Assembly: GCA_018371855.1 (NCBI GenBank) | Contig: JAHAKD010000004.1 | Coordinates: 62,001-126,000 of the forward strand | Origin: Clostridium sp. | GTDB lineage: Bacteria; Bacillota; Clostridia; TANB77; CAG-508 | DNA length: 64,000 bases | Reading direction: 5' to 3' | Shown here: piece by piece, positions 60,852 through 64,000 of the stretch | Layout of the letters: each line of letters opens with the position of its first letter | Position numbering within the stretch: the stretch's first letter is position 1 | The notes under the pieces: generated by a model | The model's input: only the letters and a program-made list of their open reading frames with translations | Told to the model about the DNA's origin: nothing | Databases searched by the model: none | Program-made: the position numbers and the translations under genes

Positions 60852-61118
60852 TTAAGCGTTTACTGCATTTAATTTTTTAGAAAGTTGAGATTTTTTTCTA
60901 GCTGCAGTATTTTTTACTATAACACCTTTAGCACAAGCTTGGTCTATTTTCTTTGTTGCAAAAGAAGTTAGTTTTTTTGCTTCTTCCATATTATTTGATT
61001 CTATAGCAGCTTCTGCTTTCTTTATAGCTGTTTTGTATCCTGATTTTATACTATTATTTCTCATAGTTTTTTTCTTGATAACTTCAACTCTCTTTTTAGC
61101 TGATTTTATATTTGGCAT
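60852..61118 (-). CDS. rpsT: 30S ribosomal protein S20
   Basis: 88 aa, strongly basic three-helix protein binding 16S rRNA. PNIKSAKKRVEVIKKKTMRN at the N-terminus and NTAARKKSQLSKKLNAVNA at the C-terminus are typical. AAGGAGGTG precedes the AUG. It stands alone with its own promoter and an about 80-nt leader, where S20 commonly has translational control. Confidence 0.97.
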   Translation of the reverse strand: MPNIKSAKKRVEVIKKKTMRNNSIKSGYKTAIKKAEAAIESNNMEEAKKLTSFATKKIDQACAKGVIVKNTAARKKSQLSKKLNAVNA

Positions 61119-61198
61119 TCCAAAACACCTCCTTGTTGTTAAAAATAAATCTATATTAAAGCATAAGTATAAACTTAGCCTTAATGTACGCGCTTAAT

Positions 61199-61227
61199 AT
61201 TTTACCATGAAATACTAAATTTAGCAA
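61199..61227 (-). promoter_or_regulatory. Sigma-A type promoter for rpsT
   Basis: On minus: TTGCTA (61222-61227), 17-bp spacer, TAAAAT (61199-61204). Confidence 0.6.
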
Positions 61228-61248
61228 GTATTTTCTTAATATTTCAAT

Positions 61249-61280
61249 AAAAATCCTTAAGATGTATCTTAAGGATTTTT
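61249..61280. terminator. Terminator of the unknown membrane operon
   Basis: AAAAATCCTTAAGAT / ATCTTAAGGATTTTT, 15-bp perfect stem around GT, ending in T runs on both strands. Confidence 0.85.
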
Positions 61281-61286
61281 ATGTGA

Positions 61287-62660
61287 TTAATTATTACCAA
61301 ATATTATTTCTATATTATTTATTTTTTCTAAAGATAAAATATCATCAAATTCAAATGTTAACACAGTATTACCAGTACTATTTGTAGAAGTAGTAACAAC
61401 AGGTTCGTAATGATAATAATAGTTATAATTCTTATCTTCTGGTATAGTTAAATTGTCATCATATCTATTTATTCTTAAGGTATAGTCTAAAACATTTAAA
61501 TTGGTATTACTATTTAGAGTGATGCTAATACCAGTTGAAGTAATTTTATAAGAATGTATCATATTTACACAAGACTCAGTATCTACTACTGGAATAAAGT
61601 TATTAGCGCTTTTATCATATGCTAATAAAAGTCTTAAATTACTAATATTAGATCTATATCCAGGTGTTAATACAAGATTATTTTCTATTACAAAATTCGT
61701 TGCAGTAGCTTCAACATTTTCCGTGGTTAAATTTTGTATTAAGTCATTTCTTATATTACCAGTTAAAATAATGTTACTATTTTTTTCTTCATTTTCTTGG
61801 ATATTTGCATATTTTTCAATATTTACTGTAACAATATCACTAGTATAAGTATAATTAAATTTATAGTATTCCCATTTTAAGTTAGTTGTAAGTGTATCCT
61901 TAAAGTTTTCATCTTTATTTGAAATTGTTATAGTTTCGTCGTCAAATTTATAATTAACAATAACTTTTTCACTTCTTCGTTCAGCTATATTTATGATATA
62001 TTCCACATCAGATCTATATAAAAATCCTTTTGTTGCCATTCGTTGTTCGTAATTATTTAAATATTCTAAATTTGGACCTTGTGTAGTTTTGTCTAAATGA
62101 TTCGATATATAAGTTGTTATATATGTACTACTTACTAGTAATGTTGGAATATTTATTATATAAATTAGTAAAGTAAAAACCACAATCAAAATAGATTTTT
62201 TTATTTTACTCTTTTTAGAAGAATTTTTATTTAATAGTATTATTGCTAATAAGATAAGTGGAATAAAAATAGTTCCTAAAATATATACTATCATTAAAAA
62301 TAGATGTTTTATTGAAGAGGCTAAAACAAAATTAAAAATGATACATATAGTTATTAATATAGCAAGTAAAAGCAATAAAAGTATTGGTTTTAGTAATTTT
62401 TTATTTCTGAAACATGTAAATATGTACATTAAATATTTATATAAAATATAGCTTGCTGCAAAAAATAAAATTAACAAAGAAAATGGATATAACAGTGTTG
62501 CAACAATTGATTCTATACTAAATAGTCCCATTGCTAAAATTACAAAAGAAGAAAGAACAGAAGTGGCAATATAATAGTAAAAAAGTATTCCTAAAATTAA
62601 ACATGATAATATATAAATTATTCCTTTAATATGTTTTTTTATAAAATTTTTAATCACCAA
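61287..62660 (-). CDS. Unknown multi-pass membrane protein with exported C-terminal domain
   Basis: 457 aa from TTG 62660 (8 nt after AGGAGG; a GTG one codon later is also possible). About five hydrophobic helices fill the first 190 residues (IIYILSCLILGILFYYYI, LLILFFAASYILYKYL, ILLLLLLAILITICIIF, IVVFTLLIYIINIPTLLV). The last 260 residues are a polar, beta-rich domain with many Asn and Thr (LVLTPGYRSNISNLRLLLAY). No family is recognised. It overlaps the upstream gene by 11 bp, so the two products are probably made together. Confidence 0.8.
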   Translation of the reverse strand: MVIKNFIKKHIKGIIYILSCLILGILFYYYIATSVLSSFVILAMGLFSIESIVATLLYPFSLLILFFAASYILYKYLMYIFTCFRNKKLLKPILLLLLLAILITICIIFNFVLASSIKHLFLMIVYILGTIFIPLILLAIILLNKNSSKKSKIKKSILIVVFTLLIYIINIPTLLVSSTYITTYISNHLDKTTQGPNLEYLNNYEQRMATKGFLYRSDVEYIINIAERRSEKVIVNYKFDDETITISNKDENFKDTLTTNLKWEYYKFNYTYTSDIVTVNIEKYANIQENEEKNSNIILTGNIRNDLIQNLTTENVEATATNFVIENNLVLTPGYRSNISNLRLLLAYDKSANNFIPVVDTESCVNMIHSYKITSTGISITLNSNTNLNVLDYTLRINRYDDNLTIPEDKNYNYYYHYEPVVTTSTNSTGNTVLTFEFDDILSLEKINNIEIIFGNN

Positions 62661-63903
62661 AAGCTCGACCTCCTATAATTTTTCCTAATTTATTATCTAT
62701 ATAAATTTCAACACCATTTCCGATATCATCGGTTCTTCTGAAACAGTAAGCTGTTACTTCATATGATGAGACTGTATCAGTTTCACGAGACTTCCTTGTA
62801 AAGAAATTATTAGGGTGTACCAATTTTAATTCATAAGTTTGTGAACTTTCATTATATTTACCTGCAATACGTGAAGCTTCATCAAATGCAGTAGAAGCAA
62901 TAGTTTGTGTCTGTTCTTCAGTAAGGGTAGAAGTAGAATTTGTATAGTCATTATAGAATTGATCAAAATCCTTTACGAATAAATTTTCATCTAAATTATC
63001 TATTTTTTCATCATAACTTGTTTCTAATTCATCTAAATTTGCTTGTGTATCAACAGTTGATAAATCAGTATTATAAATACAATCGGTGTTTACAATTTTG
63101 CTTACAATTAATAAATGGGCAGTATATTGGGAACCATATACATTAGGAAGATTTTCATATGTATAACGTATATTTCCAATACTTACCTTTACTGTAATTT
63201 TAGGAACCATAGTTACAGTTAGAATAAGGTCATTATCTGTAAATGTATCCTTTGTAATAGGTTCATCAAAACTTAGATTACACATAGCTTCATATCTTTC
63301 ATAAGTTTTTAAATCAGTTATTTTTACCTGATATATTTTATAGTTTATTTCTTTAAATTGCTGAGCGTATTTGTAGTCTATAGAAAATTGGTTTTTAGAT
63401 ATGAATTCAGTATATTCTAAGGAATAAGGTCTGCTACTAGAACTAATCTTATCAAGCTCTTTAGTTAATTTATTAATATTTCTTAAGTTGGTAGAACAAA
63501 CTTTTCCACCTGTGGTAGCAAGTTTTATCATGGAATTTTTGTTAGCATTGGTAAAAGGAATTATATAGTTTTTACTAGCTGTTTCGTAGTCAAATTCTAA
63601 AAATGATTCATTATTATGAATTGAGTCTATAGCATCTTGAGAAACAATTTCTCCATTTTCACTAAAATTATTTAAACTTTCCCCAACTAATTCTATAATT
63701 TTGTCATAGTACTCAGAATCTTTTAGAAATTCAAAATATTGATTATTTGAATTTTTGTATACAATTCTATCAGGAAGAATAACTTCATCTCCTAGTATCA
63801 CATTTTGGGAAGTATTTAAATTTTTATAAGAAAACACAAATAATGTTACAAGTAAAGCTATTCCAAGCAATAATAAAAATAAAATAATACACACTTTTTT
63901 CAT
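62650..63903 (-). CDS. Unknown secreted or anchored 417-aa protein
   Basis: 417 aa from AUG 63903, selected by AGGTGAT; an upstream in-frame start is ignored. The N-terminal KKVCIILFLLLLGIALLVTL helix is an anchor or signal peptide. The rest is a hydrophilic exported domain. Its end (SYEVTAYCFRRTDDIGNGVE, IYIDNKLGKIIGG) recalls a PepSY/YpeB-like strand pattern but not convincingly. First gene of a two-gene minus operon. Confidence 0.8.
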   Translation of the reverse strand: MKKVCIILFLLLLGIALLVTLFVFSYKNLNTSQNVILGDEVILPDRIVYKNSNNQYFEFLKDSEYYDKIIELVGESLNNFSENGEIVSQDAIDSIHNNESFLEFDYETASKNYIIPFTNANKNSMIKLATTGGKVCSTNLRNINKLTKELDKISSSSRPYSLEYTEFISKNQFSIDYKYAQQFKEINYKIYQVKITDLKTYERYEAMCNLSFDEPITKDTFTDNDLILTVTMVPKITVKVSIGNIRYTYENLPNVYGSQYTAHLLIVSKIVNTDCIYNTDLSTVDTQANLDELETSYDEKIDNLDENLFVKDFDQFYNDYTNSTSTLTEEQTQTIASTAFDEASRIAGKYNESSQTYELKLVHPNNFFTRKSRETDTVSSYEVTAYCFRRTDDIGNGVEIYIDNKLGKIIGGRAFGD

Positions 63904-63920
63904 AAAAATCACCTGCAACA

Positions 63921-63949
63921 ATTATATCGTATTTCGATAATTTATACAA
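63921..63949 (-). promoter_or_regulatory. Sigma-A type promoter for the unknown membrane operon
   Basis: On minus: TTGTAT (63944-63949), 17-bp spacer, TATAAT (63921-63926). Confidence 0.6.
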
Positions 63950-64000
63950 CGAAAAATAGACTTTTTAGGACAAATTATTGTATTCTAAAAAATCATGTGT

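Noticed and set aside
1..64000. CRISPR arrays, rRNA and tRNA genes
   Set aside because: No regularly spaced direct repeats, no rRNA-like stretch, and no tRNA cloverleaf with a GGTTCGA-type T arm were seen by eye.

Overview
The window looks like part of the chromosome of a low-GC, endospore-forming Gram-positive of the class Clostridia, probably an anaerobic gut-type fermenter. This rests on very AT-rich codon use, strong AGGAGG ribosome sites, sporulation genes (spoIVB, spoVG, yqfC, yqfD, pdaA, an alpha/beta SASP), an adhE gene, a T-box riboswitch, and housekeeping genes in Firmicutes order. Genus and species cannot be assigned from the sequence alone.

Layout. 1-12.5 kb: divIVA end, rsmD, a coiled-coil gene, then a tightly packed plus-strand run ftsK - unknown - beta-CASP hydrolase - GH15 - radA - disA - cyclophilin (DNA translocation, repair and c-di-AMP). 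12.6-20.6 kb: cysteine desulfurase, a minus-strand stomatin/NfeD pair, a GH18 wall enzyme, an unknown gene, greA, and an rRNA methyltransferase overlapping an RluA-type pseudouridine synthase. 20.8-23.7 kb: an agr-type quorum-sensing locus. agrB and a 39-codon agrD lie on plus; the response regulator and a histidine kinase broken by one base lie on minus. 23.9-32.4 kb: pdaA-yqfC-yqfD, an unknown gene where phoH is usual, then ybeY, dgkA, a DUF3048 protein, era, yqzL, recO, hpf and an SASP gene.

33.5-45.2 kb holds the most unusual block: a Tad-like (type II/IV secretion family) operon. It contains an SAF/CpaB-like protein, two degenerate ParA/CpaE-like proteins, a CpaF-like ATPase with its own N-terminal membrane anchor, one protein that fuses two GspF/TadBC modules, six small pilin-like membrane proteins (four sharing an M-[ED]-N-A start motif), and a larger anchored protein. 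No canonical Flp pilin leader and no prepilin peptidase are present here. A decayed IS3-family element follows.

45.9-64 kb: spoIVB converging on murC through a shared palindrome, spoVG behind a textbook sigma-H promoter, an M23 peptidase with an unknown partner, adhE, and aspS under a T-box divergent from gatCAB. A broken HAD gene sits between gatC and gatA. Then come small proteins, rpsT and a two-gene unknown membrane operon.

The genes support a coherent picture: spore formation, wall remodelling, peptide signalling, a Tad-like surface or secretion machine, and tRNA-dependent Asn (possibly also Gln) formation by AspRS plus GatCAB. The T-box specifier loop reads GAAC (Asn/Glu) rather than an Asp codon, which fits that route. 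A short repeat with core GGGGAYGTTCC lies just after six stop codons, always in the sense orientation of the upstream gene.
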